Shown one piece after another: positions 52,258 through 61,213 of a DNA stretch of 64,000 bases. The notes beneath the pieces are model-generated. The model was not told where the DNA came from. It did no database searches and was given only the letters and a program-made list of their open reading frames with translations. This DNA comes from Hyphomicrobiales bacterium (lineage in GTDB: Bacteria; Pseudomonadota; Alphaproteobacteria; Rhizobiales; Rhizobiaceae). The translations under genes were made by a program, and so were the position numbers. The DNA is taken from positions 62,001 to 126,000 of the forward strand of contig UCHV01000048.1 in the NCBI GenBank assembly GCA_900472395.1, written 5' to 3'. Every line of letters starts with the position of its first letter. The first letter of the stretch is position 1.

Positions 52258-53043
52258 ATGCGTTTCGCGATAAACCACATCACCGCACCCAAACTTTCGC
52301 TTGAAGCGTTTTTTGAAGCGGCCAGGAGCCTCGGTCTGAGCGAGGTCGAAATCCGCAACGACCTGCCCGATATCGTCAACACCACCGATCCTGCTGCCGT
52401 GAAGGCAGCGGCTGCCAGGGCCGGCGTCACGATCATCTCGATCAACGCTCTCTATCCCTTCAATGTCTGGTCCGGCGACCTGCCGAAACGGGCGCAAGCA
52501 CTGGCCGACTATGCGGCAGAAAGTGGTGCAAAGGCGCTGGTCATGTGCCCGCTCAACGATGGCACGAAAGTGGCTTTCGACGATCTCGTGGCTGCTTTGA
52601 AGGCGATGAAACCGATCCTCGAAGAACGCGGTCTCATCGGCCTCGTCGAGCCGCTGGGTTTCCCGATTTCGTCACTGCGCACGAAAAAGGAAGCGCTGAA
52701 GGCAATCGAGGCAGCCGGTGGGGAAGGGGTCTACAAGCTCGTGCACGACACCTTCCACCATCACCTTGCAGGGGAAACAGAGTTCTTTCCTGAAAAGACC
52801 GGTCTCGTGCACATTTCCGGTGTCGTGGACCCTGCGGTCTCGGTGGCAGACATGCTCGACGCCCATCGTGTTCTCGTCGATGGCGCCGACCGTCTGGAAA
52901 ACATCGCGCAGATCAAGGCGCTGGCCGCGGCCGGTTATGACGGTCCCTACAGTTTCGAGCCGTTTGCGGCCGAGGTCCATGACCTGAAGGATCCCGTCGC
53001 CGCCGTTCGCGAAAGCATCGCCCACGTCGGCAAGGCCGTCTGA
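52258..53043 (+). CDS. IolI-like TIM-barrel isomerase
   Basis: 261 residues of the IolI/hydroxypyruvate-isomerase-like family (VEIRNDLPD, INALYPFNVW, LVEPLGFPISSLRTK, HDTFHHHLAGE, PYSFEPFA). The metal-site Glu and His positions of the fold are visible. Bacillus IolI converts 2-keto-myo-inositol to 1-keto-D-chiro-inositol. Its place 9 nt after iolG supports an inosose isomerase role, but other activities are possible. Confidence 0.75.
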   Translation: MRFAINHITAPKLSLEAFFEAARSLGLSEVEIRNDLPDIVNTTDPAAVKAAAARAGVTIISINALYPFNVWSGDLPKRAQALADYAAESGAKALVMCPLNDGTKVAFDDLVAALKAMKPILEERGLIGLVEPLGFPISSLRTKKEALKAIEAAGGEGVYKLVHDTFHHHLAGETEFFPEKTGLVHISGVVDPAVSVADMLDAHRVLVDGADRLENIAQIKALAAAGYDGPYSFEPFAAEVHDLKDPVAAVRESIAHVGKAV

Positions 53044-53114
53044 CCAGTCTGCCCGCGGTCACGCCGCGGGCAACCGAATATCTGGGGCGTTTCCCGGGAC
53101 GCCGGAGGAGTGAT

Positions 53115-55025
53115 ATGACGAAGACATTGGACGTAATCACGGTCGGCCGTTCGTCGGTGGATCTTTACGGCTCGCAGATCGGCGGTCGTCTGGAGGACAT
53201 GGGGTCATTCCAGAAATATATCGGCGGCTCGCCGACCAACATGGCGGCGGGCACGGCCCGGCTGGGCTTGAAAAGTGCGCTTATCACCCGCGTCGGCGAT
53301 GAGCATATGGGCCGCTTCATCCGCGAGGAATTGCAGAAGGAAGGTGTCGATACACGCGGCGTCAAGACCGACCCGGAGCGGCTGACGGCGCTGGTCCTGC
53401 TCGGCATTCGCGACGAGGAACATTTTCCGCTGATCTTCTACCGGGAGAACTGCGCGGACATGGCGCTCTGCGAAGACGATATCGATGAAGGGTTCGTAGG
53501 CGAAAGCCGCTCGCTCGTCGTCACCGGTACGCATCTCAGCAACCCGAAAACCGAAAGCGCCGTGTTGAAGGCGATCACGCTTGCGCGCAAACACGGCGCC
53601 CGTACCGGCCTCGATATCGATTATCGCCCCAATCTCTGGGGGCTTGCCGGCCATGGCGACGGTGAAAGCCGCTTTATCGAAAGCGGTCGCGTGACCGCCA
53701 AGCTGCAGAGCCACCTGCATCTCTTCGATCTGATCGTCGGAACGGAAGAGGAATTCCATATCGCCGGCGGCTCGACGAATACGATCGAGGCACTGCGCGC
53801 CGTGCGAAAAGTGTCGAAGGCGGTGCTGGTGTGCAAGCGCGGCGCGGCCGGCGCGGTTGCCTTCACCGGCGACGTCCCGGACAGCCTCGACGACGGCGAA
53901 AGCGGGCCGGGGTTTCCAATCGAGGTTTTCAACGTGCTGGGCGCGGGCGACGGTTTCATGTCGGGTCTGATCAAGGGCTGGCTGGAAGATGCGCCGTGGC
54001 CGAGAGCACTGGAATACGCCAATGCCTGCGGCGCGTTCGCGGTCAGTCGCCACGGCTGCACCCCGGCCTATCCATCGCTGCAGGAACTCGAATTTTTCCT
54101 GAAACGCGGTGTGAAGCAGAAGGCGCTGCGCAAGGATGTCCAATTGGAGCAGATCCACTGGGCCACCAATCGCCATAATGACTGGTCGACCATGCGGGTT
54201 TTCGCCTTCGACCACCGCATGCAGCTCGAAGCCATGGACGGCGCAACGCCCAACAAGATTGGCCGCTTCAAGCAGCTCTGCCTGCAGGCGGCGCTGTCCG
54301 TGCAGGCGGGTCGGCCGGGTTACGGCATTCTCTGCGACAACCGTCTGGGGCGTGATGCCCTGCACGCCGCGTCAGGCAGCGGCTTGTGGATCGGCCGGCC
54401 GGTGGAATGGCCGGGTTCACGGCCTCTCGTTCTGGAGCCGGAACTTGGGCCGGATTACGGGGGCCTTGGCGAATGGCCGCTGGAAAACGTCGTCAAGGTC
54501 CTGTGCTTCTGCCATCCGGACGATGCCGACGGGATACGGGCGGAGCAGGAGGCAACGATCGGCCGCCTGTTTTCCGCGGCACGGCGCAATCGTCTGGAAT
54601 TCCTGTTGGAAATCATTCCTTCCAAGGTCGGACCGGTCGATGATGAAACGACCGCGACGCTGATCCGCCGGTTCTATGAGATCGGCGTCTATCCCGACTG
54701 GTGGAAGCTCGAGCCGATGGTCAGCGCCGCCGCCTGGGAAAAGACCTGCGCGGCCATCGACGAAAACGATCCCAATACCCGCGGCATCGTGGTGCTCGGT
54801 CTCGATGCGCCGGAGGACGAACTTGCGGCCAGTTTCAAGGTCGCGGCCGGCTATCCCCTGGTGAAGGGCTTTGCCGTAGGCCGCACCATATTCGGGCAGG
54901 CTGCCCGCGAATGGCTTGCGGGTGCAATCAGCGACAATGAGGCAATCGAGGACATTCAGGCACGTTACCAGCGCCTCTGCAGCCTTTGGGATGAGGCGCG
55001 CAGGGTAGCCGTCGGGCGCGGTTGA
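53115..55025 (+). CDS. iolC: 5-dehydro-2-deoxygluconokinase fused to a C-terminal aldolase-like domain (DUF2090)
   Basis: 636 residues. The N-terminal half (1-330) is a PfkB-type kinase with IGGSPTNMAAGTARLG and the catalytic GAGDGFMSGL near residue 277. It phosphorylates 2-deoxy-5-keto-D-gluconate. The C-terminal half (~335-636, from FAFDHRMQLEAM) is the DUF2090 TIM-barrel domain. It is related to IolJ-type aldolases, which would split the phosphorylated product. This fusion is common in alpha- and gammaproteobacteria. The ATG follows GGAGGAG and the stop lies 35 bp before iolD. Confidence 0.92.
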   Translation: MTKTLDVITVGRSSVDLYGSQIGGRLEDMGSFQKYIGGSPTNMAAGTARLGLKSALITRVGDEHMGRFIREELQKEGVDTRGVKTDPERLTALVLLGIRDEEHFPLIFYRENCADMALCEDDIDEGFVGESRSLVVTGTHLSNPKTESAVLKAITLARKHGARTGLDIDYRPNLWGLAGHGDGESRFIESGRVTAKLQSHLHLFDLIVGTEEEFHIAGGSTNTIEALRAVRKVSKAVLVCKRGAAGAVAFTGDVPDSLDDGESGPGFPIEVFNVLGAGDGFMSGLIKGWLEDAPWPRALEYANACGAFAVSRHGCTPAYPSLQELEFFLKRGVKQKALRKDVQLEQIHWATNRHNDWSTMRVFAFDHRMQLEAMDGATPNKIGRFKQLCLQAALSVQAGRPGYGILCDNRLGRDALHAASGSGLWIGRPVEWPGSRPLVLEPELGPDYGGLGEWPLENVVKVLCFCHPDDADGIRAEQEATIGRLFSAARRNRLEFLLEIIPSKVGPVDDETTATLIRRFYEIGVYPDWWKLEPMVSAAAWEKTCAAIDENDPNTRGIVVLGLDAPEDELAASFKVAAGYPLVKGFAVGRTIFGQAAREWLAGAISDNEAIEDIQARYQRLCSLWDEARRVAVGRG

Positions 55026-55060
55026 ACGATCTGGAAGGTCAGGCAGGAGGAGAAAAACAC

Positions 55061-56896
55061 ATGACGAAAACCATTCGGCTGACGGCCGCGCAAGCCATGT
55101 TCCGGTGGCTGTCTTCGCAGATGAACGAGGATGGCGAACGTTTCATCGAAGGTGTCTGGGCGATTTTCGGGCATGGCAATGTCGCCGGCATCGGCGAGGC
55201 GCTGCATGGCGTGAAGGATACGCTGCCCACATGGCGCGGCCAGAACGAACAGACCATGGCGCATGCGGCCATTGCCTATGCGAAGACCAAACGGCGGCGC
55301 AAGGCCATGGCCGTCACCTCGTCGATCGGCCCCGGCGCCACCAATATGGTGACCGCTGCGGCACTGGCCCATGTCAACCGCTTGCCGGTCCTGCTCATTC
55401 CCGGCGACGTGTTCGCCAATCGTCGGCCCGATCCGGTATTACAGCAGATCGAGGATTTCGACGACGGCACCATGAGCGTCACCGACTGCTTTCGCCCGGT
55501 AAGCCGCTATTTCGACCGCATCACTCGCCCCGAACATCTGCTTTCAGCGCTGCCGCGTGCCATGCAGGTGATGACGGATCCCGCCAATTGCGGTCCGGTC
55601 ACGCTCGCCTTCTGCCAGGATGTGCAGGCCGAGGCCTATGATTGGCCGGAAAGCTTCTTCGATCATAAAATCTGGCGCATCCGCCGGCCGGAACCGGACC
55701 CGCGTGAGGTCGAGGATGTCATCGCGGCGCTGAAGGCCGCCAGAAATCCGGTGATCATTGCCGGTGGTGGAGTGCTTTATTCCGGCGCAGAGCGTGAACT
55801 CCTGACATTTGCCAAGGCCCATAACATCGCCATCCTCGAAACCCAGGCCGGAAAGGGCGCCATAGACTGGACGGAAAAGCTGAATTTCGGCTCTCCCGGC
55901 GTCACCGGCACCGACTGCGGCAACCAGATTGCCGCAAACGCTGATCTGATCCTTGGGGTCGGCACGCGTTTCCAGGATTTCACGACCGGCAGCTGGACGG
56001 CCTTCGGTAACCTTGACCGCAAGCTGGTTTCCATCAACCTCGCCGGTTACGACGCTGCAAAACACGGCGCCATCCCGCTGGTCTGTGATGCGAAAGTGGC
56101 GCTCACCCGCCTGTCGATCGGTCTTGGCAACCATCGTTTCGCTGATCCCGATTTCGCCGCCCGCGATCAGTGGTTCAAACTGTCCGACAGCGCCCTTGCC
56201 GCGCCGAAGCAGCAAGGCGCGAATTTCCTGCCATCGGATGCCCATGTCATCGGCGCGGTGCTACGTCAGGCAAAGGAAAACACGGTCGCCATGTGTGCCG
56301 CCGGCACCATGCCGGGTGCGTTGCAGGTTCTGTGGCGGGCGGCCTCCGGCGGTTATCACATGGAATACGGTTATTCCTGCATGGGTTACGAGGTCGCCGG
56401 CGCCTTCGGCATCAAGCTTGCCGACAAGACGAAGGATGTCGTCTGCTTCGTCGGTGACGGCTCCTACATGATGGCCAACTCCGAACTCGCCACCGCCGTG
56501 ATGATGCAGGTGCCGTTCACCATCGTGCTTACCGACAACCGCGGTTACGGCTGCATCAACCGGCTGCAGCAGGAATGCGGCGGGGCTGAGTTCAACAACA
56601 TGTATAAGGACAGCAATATCGAGACGCAGCCGCAGATCGATTTCGTGGCCCATGCGGCCGCCATGGGCGCGCATGCGCTCAAGGTGGCCGATATTGCCCA
56701 GCTGGAAACCGAACTGGTTTCAGCCCGCAGCCGAACCATCCCGACTGTCATCGTAATCGATACGGAGGCCGAGACCGGTGCGGGCATAGGCGGCGGCTGG
56801 TGGGATGTCGCGGTGCCGGAGGTCGGCGATACGGAAAAGCTCAAAAAGGCCCGCGCGCATTACGAGGCGAATGCAGCGCGCCAGCGCATCAACTGA
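55061..56896 (+). CDS. iolD: 3D-(3,5/4)-trihydroxycyclohexane-1,2-dione hydrolase
   Basis: 611 residues from ATG 55061 (AGGAGG 9 nt upstream). It belongs to the thiamine-diphosphate enzyme superfamily: N-terminal IFGHGNVAGIGEAL, the QTMAHAAIAYAK glutamine/histidine region and the C-terminal TPP motif VGDGSYMMANSELATA followed by DNRGYGCINRLQ. It opens the ring of the IolE product to 5-deoxy-glucuronate. Confidence 0.95.
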   Translation: MTKTIRLTAAQAMFRWLSSQMNEDGERFIEGVWAIFGHGNVAGIGEALHGVKDTLPTWRGQNEQTMAHAAIAYAKTKRRRKAMAVTSSIGPGATNMVTAAALAHVNRLPVLLIPGDVFANRRPDPVLQQIEDFDDGTMSVTDCFRPVSRYFDRITRPEHLLSALPRAMQVMTDPANCGPVTLAFCQDVQAEAYDWPESFFDHKIWRIRRPEPDPREVEDVIAALKAARNPVIIAGGGVLYSGAERELLTFAKAHNIAILETQAGKGAIDWTEKLNFGSPGVTGTDCGNQIAANADLILGVGTRFQDFTTGSWTAFGNLDRKLVSINLAGYDAAKHGAIPLVCDAKVALTRLSIGLGNHRFADPDFAARDQWFKLSDSALAAPKQQGANFLPSDAHVIGAVLRQAKENTVAMCAAGTMPGALQVLWRAASGGYHMEYGYSCMGYEVAGAFGIKLADKTKDVVCFVGDGSYMMANSELATAVMMQVPFTIVLTDNRGYGCINRLQQECGGAEFNNMYKDSNIETQPQIDFVAHAAAMGAHALKVADIAQLETELVSARSRTIPTVIVIDTEAETGAGIGGGWWDVAVPEVGDTEKLKKARAHYEANAARQRIN

Positions 56897-56925
56897 TCTT
56901 GCGGTCATTCGGAAGGACCAAATCC

Positions 56926-57831
56926 ATGATTTTATACGGAACCAACCCCATTGCGTGGTCTAACGACGACGATCACAGGATCGGCGCACATCTGTCGCTC
57001 GAAGATTGCCTTTCCGATTGCCGCAAGATCGGCTTCGATGGTATCGAAAAAGGCCACAAGATGCCGAACGAAGGCGGCGCGCTGAAAGCCAAGCTCGGCG
57101 AATTCGGCCTGCGTTTCGTCGGCGGCTGGCATTCGACCAATCTTCTTATCAACGACGTCGCCACCGAAAAGGCAGCTCTGCAGACCTTCATCGACATGAC
57201 GAAGGCTGCTGGCGGGGACCACATCAATGTCTGCGAGTGCTCCAACACCGTTCACGGCAATGATGCAATGCCGGTCAACGACCGGCCGATCATGAGCGAC
57301 GAACAGTGGCAACGTTTTTCACAAGGTTATGAAGCCCTGTCCAGGCATGCGTCCGAACAGGGCGTGAAGATGGGCTATCACCATCACATGGGCACCATCA
57401 TCGAAAGCGCCGCCGATATCGATCGTTTCATGGCAATGGCAGGACCCCACACCCGGCTACTGCTCGATACCGGCCATTGCACCTTTGGCGGCGCGAACCC
57501 GGAGGAGGTGGCGCAGAAATACATGGATCGCGTCACTCACATCCACGCCAAGAACATCCGACCGGAAATCATGAAACAGGTGCGCGGCGAAAACCTCTCC
57601 TTCATCGAAGGCGTGCGCCGCGGCGTGTTCACCGTCCCGGGAGATCCGGAAGGCTGTGTTGATTTTGCGCCTGTGCTGAAAGTTGCCGCCGCCCACAATT
57701 ATGCCGGCTGGGTGGTCATCGAAGCCGAGCAGGACAGCGCGGTGCGCGAGCCCTTCCATTACCAGAGCATGGGCCTCAAGGCTTTGAAGTCGATCTCGCG
57801 CGAGGTCGGCCTGGACAAGGCCGCCGCCTGA
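56926..57831 (+). CDS. iolE: Inosose dehydratase
   Basis: 301 residues from ATG 56926. It begins GTNPIAWSNDDDHRIGAHLSLEDCL, and has GFRFVGGW-type LRFVGGWHSTN, YHHHMGTII, LLLDTGHCTFGG and HIHAKNIRPEI. The metal-site Glu, Asp and His residues of the IolE TIM barrel are present. It dehydrates 2-keto-myo-inositol to the trihydroxycyclohexanedione used by IolD. The GVFTVPGDPEG and VIEAEQD segments are shared with the IolE/MocC-like protein at 61214. Confidence 0.93.
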   Translation: MILYGTNPIAWSNDDDHRIGAHLSLEDCLSDCRKIGFDGIEKGHKMPNEGGALKAKLGEFGLRFVGGWHSTNLLINDVATEKAALQTFIDMTKAAGGDHINVCECSNTVHGNDAMPVNDRPIMSDEQWQRFSQGYEALSRHASEQGVKMGYHHHMGTIIESAADIDRFMAMAGPHTRLLLDTGHCTFGGANPEEVAQKYMDRVTHIHAKNIRPEIMKQVRGENLSFIEGVRRGVFTVPGDPEGCVDFAPVLKVAAAHNYAGWVVIEAEQDSAVREPFHYQSMGLKALKSISREVGLDKAAA

Positions 57832-57858
57832 CCGAAACGAAAAACAGGAAACAGGATC

Positions 57859-58671
57859 ATGAGCCACCTCCTGCGCCGGCCGTTTGGTAATCACGGCAAA
57901 GTTCATGAAATCACGCCGCAATCGGCGGGCTGGCGTTATGTCGGCTTCAATCTTTACCGTCTGCGTGAAGGCGAAACCATCGGCGAAGCCACCGGTGACA
58001 TGGAAGCCATTGTCGTGATGGTCGAAGGCAAGGCCCGTTTCACCGCCGCCGGCAAGGATTGGGGTGAGTTGGGCGACCGCATGGATGTCTTCGAAAAGAC
58101 CCCGCCGCATTGCCTTTATGTGCCGAATGGCGAGACATGGGAAGCGCGCGCCACCACCCAGTGCACGATCGGCGTCTGCCTGGCACCCGGAAAGGGCGGG
58201 CATCCGGCACGCCGCATCGGTCCGGACGGCATCACGCTCACGCCGCGCGGCATCGGCTCCAACCAGCGGCATATCAACAATATTGCCATGGAAGCGGAGG
58301 ATTATTGCGACAGCCTTCTGGTGACGGAGGTTTTTACCCCGCCGGGCAATTGGTCGAGTTATCCCAGCCACCGCCATGACGAGGACGATTACCCGCGCAT
58401 CACCTATCTGGAGGAGACCTATTACCACCGCCTCAATCCGGTTCAGGGATTTGGCGTGCAACGGGTCTATACCGATGACGGCACACTCGATGAAACGATC
58501 GCCGTAAAAAACCACGATGTCGTTCTCGTTCCCCGCGGTCACCACCCGTGCGGCGCGCCGCATGGGTATGAAATGTACTACCTCAACGTGATGGCCGGTC
58601 CGCGCCGGGCGTGGCGGTTCGAGCCTGATCCAGCACACGCCTGGATACTGGAACGCGACAAGCCGAAGTGA
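57859..58671 (+). CDS. iolB: 5-deoxy-glucuronate isomerase
   Basis: 270 residues of the bicupin IolB family (LLRRPFGNHGKVHEITP, PPHCLYVPNGETW, VTEVFTPPGNWSSYPSHRHDED, YLEETYYHR, PRGHHPCGAPHGYEMYYLNVMAGPRR). The histidine and glutamate metal motif SYPSHRHD and EETYYHR is intact. It converts 5-deoxy-glucuronate to 2-deoxy-5-keto-gluconate, the substrate of IolC. It is the last gene of the operon. Confidence 0.95.
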   Translation: MSHLLRRPFGNHGKVHEITPQSAGWRYVGFNLYRLREGETIGEATGDMEAIVVMVEGKARFTAAGKDWGELGDRMDVFEKTPPHCLYVPNGETWEARATTQCTIGVCLAPGKGGHPARRIGPDGITLTPRGIGSNQRHINNIAMEAEDYCDSLLVTEVFTPPGNWSSYPSHRHDEDDYPRITYLEETYYHRLNPVQGFGVQRVYTDDGTLDETIAVKNHDVVLVPRGHHPCGAPHGYEMYYLNVMAGPRRAWRFEPDPAHAWILERDKPK

Positions 58672-58790
58672 ACATTCAAGTGTGTCGGCCTGCGCGAAGC
58701 GGTCCTGTTGCCTGGGGGCATCCTCGCTGGAGCGCCGAAGAACCTTACAGCCGACACATCGTCACCCTCGGTCAGCCCGGCCTCTCCTTT

Positions 58791-58820
58791 GTCATCCCGG
58801 CTTTGTGCCGGGATCCAGCA
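58791..58820. repeat. Short palindromic intergenic repeat (alphaproteobacterial type)
   Basis: ATCCCGGC-TTTGT-GCCGGGAT, within GTCATCCCGG and CCGGGATCCAGC, is a dispersed intergenic palindrome common in rhizobial and related genomes. It lies alone between two convergent operons. The rest of the 270-bp gap (58672-58941) holds weak CCGC/GCGG hairpins and no gene. Confidence 0.6.
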
Positions 58821-58941
58821 GTGCCGCGTCTGCAGCGCGCTAAGCTGGGGGCGCTGGGCGTGCCTGTGCGGCACACGTACCCCGCAAAACGCGGATGATT
58901 TTTTGAAAATCCGGAGATCACCAAGCGACGAGTGTGCCCGG

Positions 58942-59988
58942 TTATTCGATCAGGCCGGCAGCGGTGAAATTCAGGTCCAGCGCGTGGCGAATGGCGTCGA
59001 GCGTTTTCATGGTGTCGAGCGATGCGTCAAGCGGCCTGCAACGGCTTTCCAGAGCGCCCGAGCTTATGGTTCGGGCAATGCCGGCAGCCTCGTGATAAAG
59101 GCCCTCGAAATGCGCGCCGCGCGGCTCCTCCCAGCGAAGTCTTGCCGTTCCATCGAGGGACCATATCTCGAAAGCGCCCGGGAGATGGAACTCGGTCGTG
59201 AAACGGATCGACCCGTTCGTCCCGATGATCGCGGCATTGGTCGGCGTAAATCCGTAAAGCGTGGTGGCCATCGTGGCATGCGCGCCCGCGTCGTTTGCCA
59301 TGGCGACGGCCAGCTGACCGTTGACGCCGGCGGCATCGGGCGAAGCGACACCGGCAACCTTTGTCGGAACGCCGATCAGTTTGGCGATCAGCGATGTCGG
59401 ATAGGTGCCGAGATCGAGCAGAGGCCCCCCGGCCATGCTCGCATCGAAAATCCGATGGTCGCGCGGCAGATATTCGCCATATTCGGTATAGACCGCCTTG
59501 ATGTCACCGATCACACCGGCATCGAGAACCTGCTGGATCACATCGAATTTCGGAAGAAAATAGGTCCAGAGCGCTTCCGCGAAAAATACGCCTTTCCGTC
59601 GGGCGGCGGTGACCATTTCGGCGGCCTGAGTATGGTTCAACGCCATCGGCTTTTCGACAAGAACATGTTTGCCGGCCTCGATCGCCATCAGGACATGCGG
59701 ATGATGCTGGGCATGCGGTGTCGCAACATAAACGATGTCGATATCCGCCGCCTGGACCAGCGCCTCATAGCTTCCGTAAGCCTCTCCGATGCCCCAGGCC
59801 TTTGCGAACTTGTCGGCCGATGCCTGTGATCGCGAACCGACGGCCGCGATCACCTGTTTTGTGTGGGCCTTGACCGATTCCGTGAACTTGGCCGCGATCC
59901 AGCCGGACCCCAGAATGCCCCAACGCAACGGTGGCGCATCTTCTGCGGGCTGAATGCGGGATGACGGCAGCGAGGTGGGGAAGGGCAT
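58942..59988 (-). CDS. Gfo/Idh/MocA-family oxidoreductase
   Basis: 348 residues from ATG 59988 (CAGGAG 9 nt upstream; the longer frame to 60039 overlaps the upstream gene). The Rossmann start LRWGILGSGWIAAKFTESV, HVLVEKPMALNHTQA and GGPLLDLGTYP match the dihydrodiol/glucose-fructose oxidoreductase-like branch. The last gene of a four-gene minus-strand operon with IdhA-like and IolE/MocC-like genes. Its substrate is probably a cyclitol or keto-sugar, by context only. Confidence 0.8.
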   Translation of the reverse strand: MPFPTSLPSSRIQPAEDAPPLRWGILGSGWIAAKFTESVKAHTKQVIAAVGSRSQASADKFAKAWGIGEAYGSYEALVQAADIDIVYVATPHAQHHPHVLMAIEAGKHVLVEKPMALNHTQAAEMVTAARRKGVFFAEALWTYFLPKFDVIQQVLDAGVIGDIKAVYTEYGEYLPRDHRIFDASMAGGPLLDLGTYPTSLIAKLIGVPTKVAGVASPDAAGVNGQLAVAMANDAGAHATMATTLYGFTPTNAAIIGTNGSIRFTTEFHLPGAFEIWSLDGTARLRWEEPRGAHFEGLYHEAAGIARTISSGALESRCRPLDASLDTMKTLDAIRHALDLNFTAAGLIE

Positions 59989-60017
59989 GTGGGCAAACTC
60001 CTGTTCAAGTCGTGTAA

Positions 60018-61190
60018 TCAGCGCGCCGTCTTTTCCCAAATCCCGCTTTCCAGCGAGCGCTCCATCGCGTCGATGATCCGTTCATTGGCGAGGCCGAACT
60101 CGAAGTTCGGATAACAATCGGCATCGTTGACGATGCCTTCGATCAGGTCCCGCACTTCGATGACCTTGACGTCGAAATAGCCCAGCCCGCCACCGGCAAA
60201 ATCGAAACCGAAAAAGGCGGCAAACTGCGGCACCTGGCTGCCCGCGAGAATGGTTTTGAAACCACGATCCGGCTTGGGGTCGTTGAAGCGGGAAATCTTC
60301 AACTCGTTGAAACGCTCGCCGTCCATGATCAGCGTGCCTTCCGTGCCCGAAACTTCCCAATAGACGCCAAACACCTTGCCCGCGGAAACCCGGGACGCCT
60401 CGATCGTGCCGCCGGCGCCGGATTTGAAACGGACAAGCGTCTGGATCTGGTCTTCGTTTTCCACGGTCGCGCGTGGAGACCCGTCGCTCGCCTTGGCGCC
60501 GTAACCTGAACCGCCTTGTGGCACCGGCCGCGTCGGGAAAAAGGTCTGGCTCTGTGCCACGACGCTCTCGACGTCACCCATCAGATATTGGGCAACGGAA
60601 ATGACGTGGCTGCCGAGATCGCCGAGCGCACCGGAGCCGGCCTCCTTCCGGGTACACCGCCAGGAGAAAGGCAGTTCGGGGTCGTTGAAGAAGCCCTGGT
60701 CGAACCATCCGCGAAACCGCATCGGCTGACCGATTTCGCCGCGATCGATGATCTGTTTCGCCAGCATGGCGGCCGGTGTCTTGATGTTGTTGAAGGCCAC
60801 CATCGTCTTGACGCCCTTCTGTCGGGCGGCGGCGGCCATCTCCTCCGCTTCGCTCACCGTTACCGAAAGCGGTTTTTCGCAATAGACGTGTTTGCCCGCC
60901 GCAATCGCCGCCAGCGCCATTTCATGATGCAGGGCATTGGGGGAGGTGATGTCGACGATATCGACATTCGGATCCTCGACGAGCTTGCGCCAGTCGCCGG
61001 TACTTTTTTCGAAACCGTATCGGGCGGCGGCATTGGCCGCCAGTTCGTCATCCGCGTCGGCCAGCATGTAGAGATGCGGCACAGCGGCAAGATCCTTGTA
61101 AAGCATGCCCGCACGACGATAGGCATCCGCATGGGCCTGCCCCATGAAGCCCGAGCCGATCAGGCCGATATTGAGTGTCTTTCTGGCCAT
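60018..61190 (-). CDS. Gfo/Idh/MocA-family oxidoreductase (MocA-like)
   Basis: 390 residues from ATG 61190 (AGGAGA 6 nt upstream). It has NIGLIGSGFMGQAHADAYRRA, HVYCEKPLSVTVSEAEEMAAAA, a cysteine-containing CTRKEAGSGALGDLGSHVI and GTIEASRVSAGK. Length and style match the rhizobial inositol/rhizopine oxidoreductase group (IolW/MocA-like). It is second-last in the divergent inositol-like cluster. A role on a ring-keto or methylated inositol is inference. Confidence 0.8.
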   Translation of the reverse strand: MARKTLNIGLIGSGFMGQAHADAYRRAGMLYKDLAAVPHLYMLADADDELAANAAARYGFEKSTGDWRKLVEDPNVDIVDITSPNALHHEMALAAIAAGKHVYCEKPLSVTVSEAEEMAAAARQKGVKTMVAFNNIKTPAAMLAKQIIDRGEIGQPMRFRGWFDQGFFNDPELPFSWRCTRKEAGSGALGDLGSHVISVAQYLMGDVESVVAQSQTFFPTRPVPQGGSGYGAKASDGSPRATVENEDQIQTLVRFKSGAGGTIEASRVSAGKVFGVYWEVSGTEGTLIMDGERFNELKISRFNDPKPDRGFKTILAGSQVPQFAAFFGFDFAGGGLGYFDVKVIEVRDLIEGIVNDADCYPNFEFGLANERIIDAMERSLESGIWEKTAR

Positions 61191-61213
61191 CTGTTGTCTC
61201 CTCATCGTTCCGT

